Shown: in pieces, positions 1 through 10,863 of the stretch | Position numbering within the stretch: position 1 is the stretch's first letter | Layout: each line of letters starts with the position of its first letter | Assembly: GCA_036381895.1 (NCBI GenBank) | Contig: DASVBY010000003.1 | Location: 1-64,000, forward strand | Source: JACQFZ01 sp036381895 | Lineage (GTDB): Bacteria > Pseudomonadota > Gammaproteobacteria > Acidiferrobacterales > Sulfurifustaceae | DNA length: 64,000 nt | Reading direction: 5' to 3' | The notes under the pieces: model-generated | Database searches by the model: none | Told to the model about the DNA's origin: nothing | Seen by the model: only the letters and a program-made list of their open reading frames with translations | Program-made: the position numbers and the translations under genes

Positions 1-30
1 CTCACGCTTCAGCGCCTCCCGCGCCGGCGG

Positions 31-219
31 TCACGCGCTCTCGGCCGCGACCGGCGTTACCTCGCGGTCGCCGTAATGGCCGCAAGCCGCGCAGATGTGG
101 TGCGGGCGCTTCATCTCGCCGCAATTCGAGCATTCGACATAGCTCGAAGGCGGCAAGGCATGATGCGCCCGGCGCATGTTGCGGCGGGATTTCGATGTCT
201 TCTTTTTCGGAACGGCCAT
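31..219 (-). CDS. rpmF: 50S ribosomal protein L32
   Basis: A 62-residue protein that begins MAVPKKKTSKSRRNMRR, the hallmark N-terminus of bacterial L32, a structural protein of the large ribosomal subunit. Four cysteines (C30, C33, C43, C46) form a zinc-ribbon pair, so this is the Cys-containing form. An AAGGA ribosome binding site lies just upstream of the ATG. It sits downstream of a DUF177 gene on the same strand, the usual DUF177-rpmF(-plsX) order; plsX would be expected just outside the window. The gene context further upstream points to an alphaproteobacterial source. Confidence 0.93.
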   Translation of the reverse strand: MAVPKKKTSKSRRNMRRAHHALPPSSYVECSNCGEMKRPHHICAACGHYGDREVTPVAAESA

Positions 220-302
220 GAAGAAAATCCTTAACGAGGCCCTGGAGCAAGCGCAGGTAACTACCCAAAAACAGGCGCTCTTGCAACCGCGTTGCGGAAG
301 CC

Positions 303-821
303 TCAGCGCTTGCGCGCCGGGCGCAAGCCGGAGAGCACGGCAAAGGGAGAATCGAGCGGCGGCTGCGGCGGCGCCTCCCCCGCCTGCGCCGGCGCGTCGG
401 CGGCGCGCGGAAACGGATCGAGCGCCAGAGAGAGCTGCTGCGCCACCGCCTCGCCGATATCGACGATCATGCCGTCGAGCGGCTCGACCGTCTCGCTCTC
501 GCCGTCGAGGAGCACCTCTTTCTGCGCATCGAGCGCGCCGTAGAGCAGCGAGAAGCGCTCCTCGATGTGCGCCGGAACCGGATCGAGGGTGACGACGCAA
601 GCCTGCGTCAGCGCCGCCTCGAGCGTCGCCGAAAGGCGATAGAAGTCCCCGGCCACCGGCGTCAGCGTCGCTTTCGCCGTGAGCAGATCGAGGCCCAGCA
701 AGTCGAAGCGGCGCGCCAGCGCGGCCCGCTCCTCGGCCGTGGCAGCGATCGCGTAATTCGATCCGCCAGGACCGAGCCGGGTCAGGTCCACGGGCCTACT
801 GAATTCAACAGAATCTTTCAT
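303..821 (-). CDS. DUF177 (YceD-like) family protein
   Basis: A 172-residue protein of the DUF177 family, which is almost always encoded next to rpmF and is implicated in 23S rRNA/50S assembly. The family signature is visible near the C-terminus: an acidic IVDIGEAVAQQLSLALDPFP stretch resembling the usual DLGE...L.L.L.P.P pattern, and an EERFSLLY segment in the middle. It ends 83 bp before rpmF and starts 4 bp after the stop of the upstream chaperone gene, consistent with one operon. The molecular role is inferred from family and neighbourhood only. Confidence 0.85.
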   Translation of the reverse strand: MKDSVEFSRPVDLTRLGPGGSNYAIAATAEERAALARRFDLLGLDLLTAKATLTPVAGDFYRLSATLEAALTQACVVTLDPVPAHIEERFSLLYGALDAQKEVLLDGESETVEPLDGMIVDIGEAVAQQLSLALDPFPRAADAPAQAGEAPPQPPLDSPFAVLSGLRPARKR

Positions 822-825
822 AATC

Positions 826-1359
826 TTAAGTTTCTGGAAGAAACTTCACCTTCCCTGAGAGGAACTCCTGCGCCGGCTGGATGGCGAGCGCGGCGGCCGT
901 GCTGCGCATATAGCGGTCCATGGCCGCCACCGCCTCGGCGGGCGCGTCGACCGTGCCATAGAGATTGCGGCGCAGAGCTGCCTTCAGCGTATCGTCCTCT
1001 GCGCCGAGGCCCTCCTCATAGGCGACGATCCGGCCGTAGAACCCTTTGGCCATGGTTTTGACGCGGCGTCCGACGCCAAGATCCCCTGCCCCCATTTCGC
1101 GCAAGCTGCGATCGAGATCGGCGAACATCGTGTCGAACAGCTCTTGGGCCAAGTCGGCGGTCGCCGCGTGATCTGCCTTCAGCCGATTGAGAACAAGGAA
1201 GGCATGCAGGGCGATCAGCTCAAAGCGGCCGTCGAGCGTGTCGGGCACCGAGCAGGCGAGAAAGAAAGCCGGGTCGCGGGCGCGCGCGACGATTGCGCCA
1301 TAGAGCGCGTGGGCAGCGGCACGGTGAGTGTTGCGGCGGAAGAGAGAGGCGAGCGGCAT
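826..1359 (-). CDS. Ubiquinol-cytochrome c chaperone (Cbp3 family)
   Basis: A 177-residue protein starting MPLASLFRRN, with the family stretch FELIALHAFLVLNRLK and a C-terminal region rich in short helices. The family (ubiquinol-cyt_C_chap, homologous to mitochondrial Cbp3) assists assembly of cytochrome b of the bc1 complex. It is essentially an alphaproteobacterial and mitochondrial family, which makes it a strong taxonomic marker for this end of the window. The reading frame stays open upstream to 1656, but the family length and hydrophobic start fit the ATG at 1359. It is divergent from bamE. Confidence 0.85.
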   Translation of the reverse strand: MPLASLFRRNTHRAAAHALYGAIVARARDPAFFLACSVPDTLDGRFELIALHAFLVLNRLKADHAATADLAQELFDTMFADLDRSLREMGAGDLGVGRRVKTMAKGFYGRIVAYEEGLGAEDDTLKAALRRNLYGTVDAPAEAVAAMDRYMRSTAAALAIQPAQEFLSGKVKFLPET

Positions 1360-1429
1360 GATCTCCAAGGTTAGCGGATCGGCGGCGCTGCGACAGCGGA
1401 AAGATTGACAGGGGCTCCCGGCGATTGGC

Positions 1430-1939
1430 ATGGTTGGCGCGATGCGCAAACCCTCATCGCTCGCGCCCTGGCGCGCCTGCCGGCTTCTCGTCCTCGCCGC
1501 CAGCCTCTCTTTGAGTGCCTGTGGCTTTCCGGTCGACGACCGGGGAAACCTGCCGAAAGCCGATCTCCTGTCGCAGATCAAGCCCGGCGTCACTGACAAG
1601 CAAACCGTCACGCGCCTCATTGGCTCGCCTTCGGCGGTCGCGTCCTTCGACGACAAGACCTGGTACTACATCAGCCGCGAGACCAAGCAGGTGGCGTTCT
1701 TGAAGCCGGAACTGCTCGACCAGCAAGTGGTGATCATCAAGTTCGACGACAAGGGCATCGTCAGCGAGGTCGACCATCGCGGACTCAAAGACGCGCAGTC
1801 GATGACCCCCAACCCAAAAGCCACTCCCGCTCAAGGCCGCGAATTCACCTTCCTCGAGCAGCTCATCGGGAATTTCGGAAAATTCAACAACACGCCCGCG
1901 GCCACGCCGGGCGGGCCCAATCCCGGCGGGAGCCCCTGA
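1430..1939 (+). CDS. bamE: Outer membrane assembly lipoprotein BamE (SmpA/OmlA)
   Basis: A 169-residue lipoprotein: a basic N-terminus, a hydrophobic segment and lipobox LSAC (Cys31 from this start, Cys27 if translation begins at the ATG at 1442). The mature part has the SmpA/OmlA fold signature: LLSQIKPGVTDKQTVTRLIG followed by a DDKTWYYIS strand. BamE is a non-catalytic subunit of the BAM complex that folds outer-membrane proteins. The C-terminus is a Pro/Gly-rich tail. The order bamE / Cbp3-like chaperone / DUF177 / rpmF, with hppA on the other side, is typical of alphaproteobacteria. Confidence 0.88.
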   Translation: MVGAMRKPSSLAPWRACRLLVLAASLSLSACGFPVDDRGNLPKADLLSQIKPGVTDKQTVTRLIGSPSAVASFDDKTWYYISRETKQVAFLKPELLDQQVVIIKFDDKGIVSEVDHRGLKDAQSMTPNPKATPAQGREFTFLEQLIGNFGKFNNTPAATPGGPNPGGSP

Positions 1940-1966
1940 GCCGAAGGAGCTCCGCGCCGGCTTCGC

Positions 1967-4060
<2,094 letters not shown>

Positions 4061-4142
4061 GCTTTTCTCCCCTGAGAGGTGATAGCGGGACGGGCCCGCG
4101 GTTTGTTGCCGGTTGCCGTTGCGTGGACGGCTATGGTCTAGC

Positions 4143-5408
4143 TCACACTTTGAATTCGGTTTTCAGCCGCTTCTTCACGGGCACGTTCTTCAGCCGCACG
4201 TATTGCGGCAGCCCGTTCTTGTACGGCGGATAGTCCTCGCCCTGTATCAAAGGGGCGAGATAGTTGCGGCACTTGGCCGTGATGCCGAAGCCGTCCTCCG
4301 TGATGTAGTCGCGCGGCATCTTTTTTTCCACGTTCGCGACGTCCCGCAGGTCGGCTACGCCGATCTTCCACTTGTACGGCCTGTTCGACTGGCGCACGAT
4401 GGTCGGCATCACGCCGCCCTTGCCCTTGACCGCGAGCTCGACCGCGGCGCGGCCGACGGCGTAGGCCTGCTCGACGTCGACCTTCGAGGCGATGTGGCGC
4501 GCGGCGCGCTGCAGGTAGTCGGCGACCGCCCAGTGGTACTTATAGCCGAGCTTGTCCTTGACGAGCTGCGCCACGACCGGCCCGACGCCGCCGAGCTGTA
4601 CGTGCCCGAACGCGTCGCGGGTTCCCGCCTCCGCGAGGAACTTGCCGTCGCGGTCGCGCACCCCTTCGGAAACGACGACCGTGCAGTAGCCGTACTTCTT
4701 AACGGATTCGTCCACCTTGGACAAGAACTTTTCCTCGTCGAAGGCGATCTCGGGGAAGAGAATCACGTGCGGAGGATCGCCCGGCTTCTCGCCCGCGAGG
4801 CCGCCCGCCGCGGCGATCCAGCCGGCGTGGCGCCCCATGGTCTCGAGCACGAACACCTTCGTCGAGGTGCGCGCCATCGACGCCACGTCGAGGCTCGCTT
4901 CGCGCACGGCCACGGCGATGTACTTGGCGACGCTGCCGAACCCCGGGCTGTTGTCGGTGACCGGGAGATCGTTATCGACCGTCTTCGGCACGTGCACCGC
5001 GATGAGCGGGTAGTCCATGGCTTGCGACAGCTGCGCGATCTTGAGGCATGTGTCGGCGCTGTCGCCGCCGCCGTTGTAGAAGAAGTAGCCGATGTCGTGC
5101 GCCTTGAACACCTCGATCAGGCGCTCGTACTGCGCGCGGCTCTCCTCGAGGCTCTTCAGCTTGTAGCGGCACGAGCCGAAGGCGCCGCCGGGGGTGTGGC
5201 GCAGCGCGCGGATCGCGGCCACCGGCTCCTTGCTCGTATCTATTAAGTCTTCCGTGAGCGCGCCGATGATGCCGTCGCGCCCGGCGTAGACTTTGCCGAT
5301 CTTGCTCTTGTACCTGCGCGCGGTCTCGATCACGCCGCACGCCGAGGCGTTGATCACTGCAGTCACGCCGCCGGACTGCGCGTAGAAGGCGTTCTTCGGT
5401 TTGGGCAT
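4143..5408 (-). CDS. pfp: Pyrophosphate-dependent 6-phosphofructokinase
   Basis: A 421-residue phosphofructokinase that interconverts fructose 6-phosphate and fructose 1,6-bisphosphate. Two diagnostic positions indicate PPi rather than ATP as donor: GGGDS at 113-117 (an Asp where ATP enzymes have Gly) and PKTVDND at 141-147 (Lys where ATP enzymes have Gly). MGRHAGW at 191-197 binds fructose 6-phosphate. It lies directly upstream of hppA on the same strand, an arrangement known in several methanotrophic and chemolithotrophic gammaproteobacteria, where glycolytic PPi use and the PPi proton pump are linked. It is divergent from adk across 266 bp. Confidence 0.92.
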   Translation of the reverse strand: MPKPKNAFYAQSGGVTAVINASACGVIETARRYKSKIGKVYAGRDGIIGALTEDLIDTSKEPVAAIRALRHTPGGAFGSCRYKLKSLEESRAQYERLIEVFKAHDIGYFFYNGGGDSADTCLKIAQLSQAMDYPLIAVHVPKTVDNDLPVTDNSPGFGSVAKYIAVAVREASLDVASMARTSTKVFVLETMGRHAGWIAAAGGLAGEKPGDPPHVILFPEIAFDEEKFLSKVDESVKKYGYCTVVVSEGVRDRDGKFLAEAGTRDAFGHVQLGGVGPVVAQLVKDKLGYKYHWAVADYLQRAARHIASKVDVEQAYAVGRAAVELAVKGKGGVMPTIVRQSNRPYKWKIGVADLRDVANVEKKMPRDYITEDGFGITAKCRNYLAPLIQGEDYPPYKNGLPQYVRLKNVPVKKRLKTEFKV

Positions 5409-5577
5409 GGTTGGTGCATGATCCTTCGGTAGCTGTAGGGTCTTGGTCGTCGCCGCTCGCCTGCGGCGGGGACGCTGGTTCCGGATGCGGGGCCCCGCGT
5501 CGGGGTGCCAAGGTTACCCGAACATGCCAATAATCGTCACGAACCGGCGGCTATTTTCGCCGAAATTTCCCCTGCCA

Positions 5578-5606
5578 TTGACGCGCAGAGGGCCAAATTG
5601 TAGGTT
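5578..5606 (+). promoter_or_regulatory. Candidate sigma-70 promoter for adk
   Basis: TTGACG (5578-5583) and TAGGTT (5601-5606) are separated by 17 bp, in the 266-bp divergent region between pfp and adk. The -35 is good (5/6) and the -10 is poor (3/6). A start point near 5613 would give a leader of about 60 nt to the adk ATG. Confidence 0.35.
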
Positions 5607-5674
5607 ACGTTGCCCCTCAGAGGGGGTGGAAATGCCGTCGACGGCGAAACCCAAGGGAGACAGGCGAGAACAAC

Positions 5675-6637
5675 ATGAGAATCGTGCTACTGGGTGCACC
5701 AGGTTCGGGAAAAGGGACTCAGGCTAAGTTACTGTCAGAGAAGTACAAAATCCCTCAGGTGGCGACCGGGGATCTGCTGCGAGCGGCGGTTGCGGCGGGA
5801 TCGGAGCTCGGTCGCAAGGCCAAAGCGGCTATGGACGCCGGTCAGCTCGTTTCGGACGAGATCGTGCTCGGTATCATCCAGGAGCGCCTGTCCCGGCCCG
5901 ACGCCAAACCGGGCTTCGTGCTCGACGGCTTCCCGCGCAACATCCCGCAGGCTCAGGCGCTCGATGCCATGCTTGCGCGTCTCGGCCAGCCGCTGCAGCT
6001 CGCGCTCCTCGTCGACGTGGACCGCGAGGTGCTGACCAAGCGCATGACCGGACGGCGCACCTGCAGCCAGTGCGGCGCGATCTACAACGTGCATTTCTCG
6101 CCCCCCAAGACCTCGGGCAAGTGCGACAAGTGCGGCGGGACCCTGACACAGCGTTCGGACGACAACGAGGAGACGGTGCGCAATCGGCTCGCCGTGTACG
6201 AGGAGCAGACGGCCCCGCTGGTGTCTTACTACAAGGCGCAGGGCAAGTTGCGTACGGTGCGCGGGGTCGGTGCCATCAACGACATTTTCAAGAACATTTC
6301 TGACATCATCGAGGCGCAGATCCGCCCGCTCGCGAGCCTGATGAGCCAGACCGAAGCGGCGGCGAAGCCGAAGCCCGCGAAAGCGGCCGCGCCCGCGCCG
6401 ACGGACGCCGGGCCGGCGCCGGCGGCGGAGCCGAAGCGCTCGAAGCCGAAGGTCACGCCGAAGAAGAAGGCCGCAGTAAAGAAGAAGGCGACGCCGAAGA
6501 AGAAGGCGGCGGTGAAGAAGAAAGCGGCGAAGAAAACGGCGAAGAAGGCAGTCAAGAAGGCCGCCCGGCCCAAGGCCAAGGTTAAGGCCAAAGCCAAAGC
6601 GAAGGCGAAGCCGAAGGCAGCGAAGAAGAAGAAATAG
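5675..6637 (+). CDS. adk: Adenylate kinase with Lys/Ala-rich C-terminal extension
   Basis: A 320-residue protein. Residues 1-220 are a complete long-form adenylate kinase (ATP + AMP = 2 ADP): P-loop GAPGSGKGT at 7-15, an FVLDGFPR nucleotide-binding segment at 81-88, and a LID domain with four zinc-type cysteines (C130, C133, C150, C153). Residues ~226-320 are an extra low-complexity tail of Ala, Pro and repeated KKKA/KAKA units, resembling eukaryotic histone H1 or bacterial AlgP/HC1-like proteins. The family normally ends near 215-220 residues. The tail is in frame with the core and ends at a clear stop, so it does not look like a frameshift. The start is supported by an AAGGGAGA ribosome binding site. 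Confidence 0.94.
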   Translation: MRIVLLGAPGSGKGTQAKLLSEKYKIPQVATGDLLRAAVAAGSELGRKAKAAMDAGQLVSDEIVLGIIQERLSRPDAKPGFVLDGFPRNIPQAQALDAMLARLGQPLQLALLVDVDREVLTKRMTGRRTCSQCGAIYNVHFSPPKTSGKCDKCGGTLTQRSDDNEETVRNRLAVYEEQTAPLVSYYKAQGKLRTVRGVGAINDIFKNISDIIEAQIRPLASLMSQTEAAAKPKPAKAAAPAPTDAGPAPAAEPKRSKPKVTPKKKAAVKKKATPKKKAAVKKKAAKKTAKKAVKKAARPKAKVKAKAKAKAKPKAAKKKK

Positions 6638-6662
6638 GATCGGGGCGTTTCGCGGCGCTAAG

Positions 6663-6694
6663 GGGGCTCGGAGGTACCGGGCCCCTTGTTCTTT
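6663..6694 (+). terminator. Probable Rho-independent terminator of adk
   Basis: A 9-bp stem (6663-6671 with 6677-6685, one G-U pair, 5-nt loop) is followed at once by TTGTTCTTT. It lies 25 bp after the adk stop and before hemB. A second inverted repeat, 6695-6702 with 6705-6712, sits just ahead of the hemB ribosome binding site. Confidence 0.6.
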
Positions 6695-6726
6695 GGGCAC
6701 CCGTGGGTGCCCGGCGAGGAGGTACG

Positions 6727-7731
6727 ATGAACAACGGGCGTTTTCCCAACACGCGAATGCGGCGCATGCGGCGCGACGAGTTCTCGCGGCGGCTCATGCG
6801 CGAACATCGCCTGCACGCCGATAACCTCATTCAGCCGGTCTTCGTGATCGAAGGCCAGAACCGCACCGAACCGGTTGCGTCGATGCCGGGCATCGAGCGC
6901 TTCACGATCGATCGCCTGCTCGGCTACGCCGACACCCTGCAAACGCTCGGCGTGCCCGCGATCGCGCTGTTCCCGCTGGTGCCGCAGGAGAAGAAGGACA
7001 ACGCGGCGAAGGAGGCGTACAACCCGGACGGCCTCATCCCGCGCGCGGTGCGCGAGCTCAAGCGCCGGTTTCCGGCCCTCGGCGTCATCACCGACGCCGC
7101 GCTCGACCCCTATACCGTGCACGGTCAGGACGGCGTGATCGACGAGTCGGGTTACGTACTGAACGACGAGACGGTGCAGATCCTGGTCAAGCAGGCGCTC
7201 GCCTGCGCCGAGGCCGGCGTCGACGTGGTGGCGCCGTCCGACATGATGGACGGGCGTATCGGCGCGATCCGCCAGGCGCTCGAGCGCGAAGGCTATATCC
7301 ACACCCGCATCCTCGCGTACTCGGCGAAATACGCGTCCGGCTTCTACGGGCCGTTTCGCGACGCGATCGGCTCGGCCGCGAACCTCGGGCGCGGCAACAA
7401 GTACAGCTACCAGATGGACCCGGCGAACTCCGACGAGGCGCTGCGCGAAGTGGCGCTCGACATCGAGGAGGGCGCGGACATGGTCATGGTGAAGCCGGCG
7501 CTGCCGTACCTCGACATCGTGCGCCGGGTCAAGGAGACGTTCGGGGTGCCCACGTTCGCCTACCAGGTGAGCGGCGAGTACGCGATGCTCATGGCCGCGG
7601 CACGGAACGGCTGGCTCGACGAGCGCACCGTGGTGATGGAGTCGCTGGTCGCGATCCGGCGCGCCGGCGCCGACGCCATCCTCACCTATTTCGCCGCGCG
7701 CGCGGCGCGCTGGCTGAAGGAGGACGCCTGA
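6727..7731 (+). CDS. hemB: Delta-aminolevulinic acid dehydratase (porphobilinogen synthase)
   Basis: A 334-residue HemB that condenses two 5-aminolevulinate molecules to porphobilinogen in tetrapyrrole synthesis. The Schiff-base region is VMVKPALPYLDIV, and the second active-site lysine lies in ILAYSAKYASGFYGPF. VVAPSDMMDGRIGAIR is also typical. The ATG at 6727 is chosen over one at 6703 because GAGGAGGT ends three bases before it and families begin around here. Cytoplasmic. It stands alone between the adk terminator and a convergent membrane-protein gene. Confidence 0.95.
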   Translation: MNNGRFPNTRMRRMRRDEFSRRLMREHRLHADNLIQPVFVIEGQNRTEPVASMPGIERFTIDRLLGYADTLQTLGVPAIALFPLVPQEKKDNAAKEAYNPDGLIPRAVRELKRRFPALGVITDAALDPYTVHGQDGVIDESGYVLNDETVQILVKQALACAEAGVDVVAPSDMMDGRIGAIRQALEREGYIHTRILAYSAKYASGFYGPFRDAIGSAANLGRGNKYSYQMDPANSDEALREVALDIEEGADMVMVKPALPYLDIVRRVKETFGVPTFAYQVSGEYAMLMAAARNGWLDERTVVMESLVAIRRAGADAILTYFAARAARWLKEDA

Positions 7732-7738
7732 GCGCGCG

Positions 7739-8119
7739 TTAGCCGAGCCACGCGCGCACGACCTGCCCGAGCAGGCGGTCCAGCAGCAGCGTGAACGCTC
7801 CGGCGACCGCGAGGCCGACACAAGCGCCGACCATCCAGCGGCGGTGAGCGCGCGTCCGCGCACGACGAATGTGCCAGAGGCCCATGCTCACGGCGACGAG
7901 CGCCCGGGCCGACAGCAGGTGGATCCAGGAGAACCCGCCGTCCATCCGAATCCAGAAGGAGCCGGCCGCGGTCACGAACATCGCGCCGACCCAGAGGCGG
8001 CCGAGCAGACGGTGCGCCGCGGTGCCCTTGCGGCGCGAAAGAACGATCGCGCCGAGCCCGAGCGCGGCCGATGCGGCGAGCAGATGAAGCGCGATCGCAG
8101 GCGTGAGGGCGTGGCTCAC
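7739..8119 (-). CDS. DUF2306-like small membrane protein
   Basis: A 126-residue protein with four predicted membrane helices, beginning from a GTG. The pattern (H in the first helix, RRKGTAAHRLLGRLWVGAMF, then SFWI and a third helix after FSWIHLLSA) matches the DUF2306 family of predicted heme-binding or redox membrane proteins. No biochemical role can be assigned. It converges on hemB with 7 bp between the stop codons and is divergent from rlmJ. Confidence 0.65.
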   Translation of the reverse strand: MSHALTPAIALHLLAASAALGLGAIVLSRRKGTAAHRLLGRLWVGAMFVTAAGSFWIRMDGGFSWIHLLSARALVAVSMGLWHIRRARTRAHRRWMVGACVGLAVAGAFTLLLDRLLGQVVRAWLG

Positions 8120-8172
8120 GGCTCGCTTCTCCCGATCCCGCGTTGCCGGCGTGCCCGATCCCGGGGAGCGAC

Positions 8173-9015
8173 GTGAACTACCGCCACGGCTATCACGCCG
8201 GCAATTTCGCCGATGTCTTCAAGCACCTGTTGCTGGTGCGGCTGCTGCGGGCGCTGCAGCGAAAGGACAAGGCGTTCGCGTATATCGAGACGCATGCCGG
8301 CGGCGGACGCTACGATCTCGCGGCGGAGGCCGCGCGCGGCGCGCACGAGCACCGTGAGGGCATCGGGCGGCTGTGGGGCGCGCCGCCTGAGGCCGACGAA
8401 GACTTCGAGGCGTTCTTCGCCGCGCTGCGTGCGATAAGCCGCGGGCGGACGCTGCGCCAATACCCGGGCTCCCCGCGCATCGCCCGCTTTCTGCTGCGGC
8501 CGCAGGACCGCATGCGCGTCTGCGAGGCGCTCCCCGAGGAATGCGCGCGGCTGCGCGCGGAGTTCGCGGGCGACGCGCAGGTGACCGTGCGCTGCGGCGA
8601 CGGCTATGCCGCGCTCACCGCCTGGGTTCCGCCGCCGGAGCGGCGTGGACTGGTGCTGATCGATCCGCCCTACGAACGCCCCGACGAGTGGGAACGGGCG
8701 CGGGATGCGCTCCTCGCGGCCGCGAGCCGCTGGCCCCAGGGCATCTACGCCGTCTGGTATCCGCTCAAGGCCGGTGCGCCCGTCGCGCGCTTCCGGCAAG
8801 CGCTCGTGCGCTCGGGCCTGCGGAAACTCCTGTGCGTCGAAATGCACGTCTGGCCGCCCGACACGCCGTTCCGGCTGAACGGCTGCGGGATGCTCCTGCA
8901 CAACCCGCCATGGCGCTTCGACACCGGGCTCGAGGCGCGGCTCGCGGGGCTGGCCGAACGGCTGCGCCAGGGCCCGCAGGCCGGCGCCCGCGTCGAGTGG
9001 CTGGTTCCGGAGTGA
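8173..9015 (+). CDS. rlmJ: 23S rRNA (adenine2030-N6)-methyltransferase RlmJ
   Basis: A 280-residue methyltransferase. The N-terminus NYRHGYHAGNFADVFKHLLL is the RlmJ signature, and the catalytic motif LIDPPYERPDEW is the DPPY of N6-adenine methyltransferases. It methylates A2030 of 23S rRNA. The start is taken as the GTG at 8173, since family members begin one or two residues before YRHxYHAGN and GGGGAG lies just upstream. An in-frame ATG at 8143 would add ten residues. Confidence 0.9.
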   Translation: MNYRHGYHAGNFADVFKHLLLVRLLRALQRKDKAFAYIETHAGGGRYDLAAEAARGAHEHREGIGRLWGAPPEADEDFEAFFAALRAISRGRTLRQYPGSPRIARFLLRPQDRMRVCEALPEECARLRAEFAGDAQVTVRCGDGYAALTAWVPPPERRGLVLIDPPYERPDEWERARDALLAAASRWPQGIYAVWYPLKAGAPVARFRQALVRSGLRKLLCVEMHVWPPDTPFRLNGCGMLLHNPPWRFDTGLEARLAGLAERLRQGPQAGARVEWLVPE

Positions 9016-9160
9016 CGGCTCCGGTGCGCGGCGATTCCCGCGTGCGCCGGCCGGTCGAAGGCGCCGGGTTGCGGGCACGCTCGCAGGCGGCTTGCCCCGC
9101 CCGGCCCGCGAAGACGATCGCGGCGACGGCACCTCGGCGCGGAAGCACCTGGGACGCCGC

Positions 9161-9631
9161 TCAGGGGGCGCCAGTGCCGAGCACGCCGATCCCGCGCGCC
9201 ATGAGCGCTGCGCACAGCGGAATCGCGGCGATGAGCAGGAGCTGCAGTCCGATCAATCGGCGCGTAGCAGCGATCTCGCCGGCGGCCGGAAGCGCGTCCG
9301 GATTCCTCTTGCGCGCGCGGTTCCAGCGCAGGTAGCGTAGCGTCGGCACGATCGAGAGCAGGCCGGCTGCGGCGAACAGCCCGAGCTTCGTGTAGTAGAA
9401 CGGGTTCGCGGTATAGAAGCCGGCCCCTTTCCCGCCGAGATATACGCGCGCGAAGCCGGCGGCGAGCAGCACGGCAGCTGCGACTCCGTACGTGAGATCG
9501 ATTCGGAACAGCCGCGCGACGTGAGGCGCGGCCAGGCCGGGTCGCACCAGCGCCCATTCGGCGACCAGCACGGCGACCACCGTGAAGGCGGCGAGATGGT
9601 GCAGGTAAGCAAGGGCGGCATCGAGCATCAT
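9161..9631 (-). CDS. DUF2214 family membrane protein
   Basis: A 156-residue protein with four hydrophobic segments, starting MMLDAALAYLHHLAAF. The HH in helix 1, the LFRIDLTYG motif and KGAGFYTANPFYYTKL match the DUF2214 family of predicted inner-membrane proteins with conserved histidines. Function unknown. The 145 bp between it and the convergent rlmJ stop holds no gene. It lies 50 bp upstream of the end of the epimerase gene's partner region and may be independently expressed. Confidence 0.7.
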   Translation of the reverse strand: MMLDAALAYLHHLAAFTVVAVLVAEWALVRPGLAAPHVARLFRIDLTYGVAAAVLLAAGFARVYLGGKGAGFYTANPFYYTKLGLFAAAGLLSIVPTLRYLRWNRARKRNPDALPAAGEIAATRRLIGLQLLLIAAIPLCAALMARGIGVLGTGAP

Positions 9632-9680
9632 GACGCAATTCTCCGTGGGCTCAATTGCGGGATTCGGTGCGGCTGCGCCC

Positions 9681-10706
9681 TCATCTCCCGGCGATACTCG
9701 CTGAGGCGGGCGCCAGTGCCGGCACCTCGCGTTGCTTCAGGGTGCGGAAAGCCTCCTGCAAGGCTTCCTCCGGTGGGCGCGGATCGAAGCCGAGTTCCGT
9801 CTGCGCCTTGGTGATGTCGTAGAGCTGGCGCACGCCATGGAACAGCCGCACCTGGCTGACGAGCAGCGACGGCGCTCTCTTCGTCAGCTGCGCCCACCTT
9901 TCCTGCATCCACGCGACACTCAGCAGCAGTGCCCGCGGCGCCCGCCGCGGCACCCGATGACCGGGGTCGACCGCATTGAGCGCAGCGACCAGGTCGGCCA
10001 TCGACGACGAGCGCCGGTTCGCCAGGATGTAGCGCTCGCCCGGACGTCCCCGCACGGCCGCCTCGATCATGGCATTCGCCACGTCGCGCACATCGACGAA
10101 GTTGAAGTGGAAGTCGGGGTCGAAGGGAAGCGCACGGCGCTGCAGTGCGTCCAGGAAGGCCATGGTGTCGGTCAGGCGCGCCGCGTGGGGTCCGACGATG
10201 GCCGACGGCAGCACGACCACCAGCGGCAGCCGGCGTTCGGCGGCCACCTCCCAGGCCACGCGCTCGGACTCGATCTTCGACCGGTAGTAGGCGTTGTGCT
10301 GCTCGTCGTTCCAGTGGGTTTCGTCGAGCGCCGTGCCGTCGTGTCCGACCGCGGCGACCGAGCCGACGTAGACGACGCGCTTCACCCCCGCGTCGGCAGC
10401 GGCATGCAGCGTACGGCGCGTTCCCTCGACGTTGGACCGCACGATCTCGCGCTCGGGGTCGGGCGCCCAGTGCCTGAACACGGCAGCGACCTGGAACAAC
10501 ACGTCCACCCCTTGCAGCGCGCGTCGCAATGCGTCGGCATCGTCCAGGGGCGCGAGCACCCGCTCGCATGCCAGCCCCCTGAACGGGCGGTCCTCGTTCA
10601 GCCGACGCACGCCGGCGCGCACGCGCATCCCGCGCTGCAGCAGCGCCCGCACGACGTTGTTACCCAGGTGGCCGTTGGCCCCCGTGACCAGGCTCAGTCC
10701 GTTCAT
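9681..10706 (-). CDS. NAD(P)-dependent epimerase/dehydratase family protein
   Basis: A 341-residue extended short-chain dehydrogenase. The Rossmann motif is TGANGHLGNNVVRALL near the N-terminus, SVAAVG supplies the catalytic Ser region, and YYRSK provides the Tyr/Lys pair. The closest visible family is dihydroflavonol reductase-like/NAD-epimerases; the substrate cannot be told. The start at 10706 gives a canonical N-terminus, although the frame is open far upstream. It is divergent from a TetR regulator with a palindromic operator between, so it is the probable target of that regulator. Confidence 0.82.
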   Translation of the reverse strand: MNGLSLVTGANGHLGNNVVRALLQRGMRVRAGVRRLNEDRPFRGLACERVLAPLDDADALRRALQGVDVLFQVAAVFRHWAPDPEREIVRSNVEGTRRTLHAAADAGVKRVVYVGSVAAVGHDGTALDETHWNDEQHNAYYRSKIESERVAWEVAAERRLPLVVVLPSAIVGPHAARLTDTMAFLDALQRRALPFDPDFHFNFVDVRDVANAMIEAAVRGRPGERYILANRRSSSMADLVAALNAVDPGHRVPRRAPRALLLSVAWMQERWAQLTKRAPSLLVSQVRLFHGVRQLYDITKAQTELGFDPRPPEEALQEAFRTLKQREVPALAPASASIAGR

Positions 10707-10863
10707 GTCGTCCTCGCGTTCGCACGCCGCGCCGTTCCGGCTCCCGTGCCCCAGGCGGCAGCGACCGTTGCGGCTCGACGTGCCCGCAGCCATAGGATCC
10801 GCCCCGCGCAAGCGATTGATGGTGATCCGCGCCGATGGCGATGGAGACAGCGTACGTGGCAAA

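Noticed and set aside
6440..6637. Possible frameshift or simple-repeat artefact at the adk 3' end
   Set aside because: The Lys/Ala tail is in frame with the kinase core, ends at a normal stop and is followed by a terminator; I treat it as a real extension and list it as a finding.
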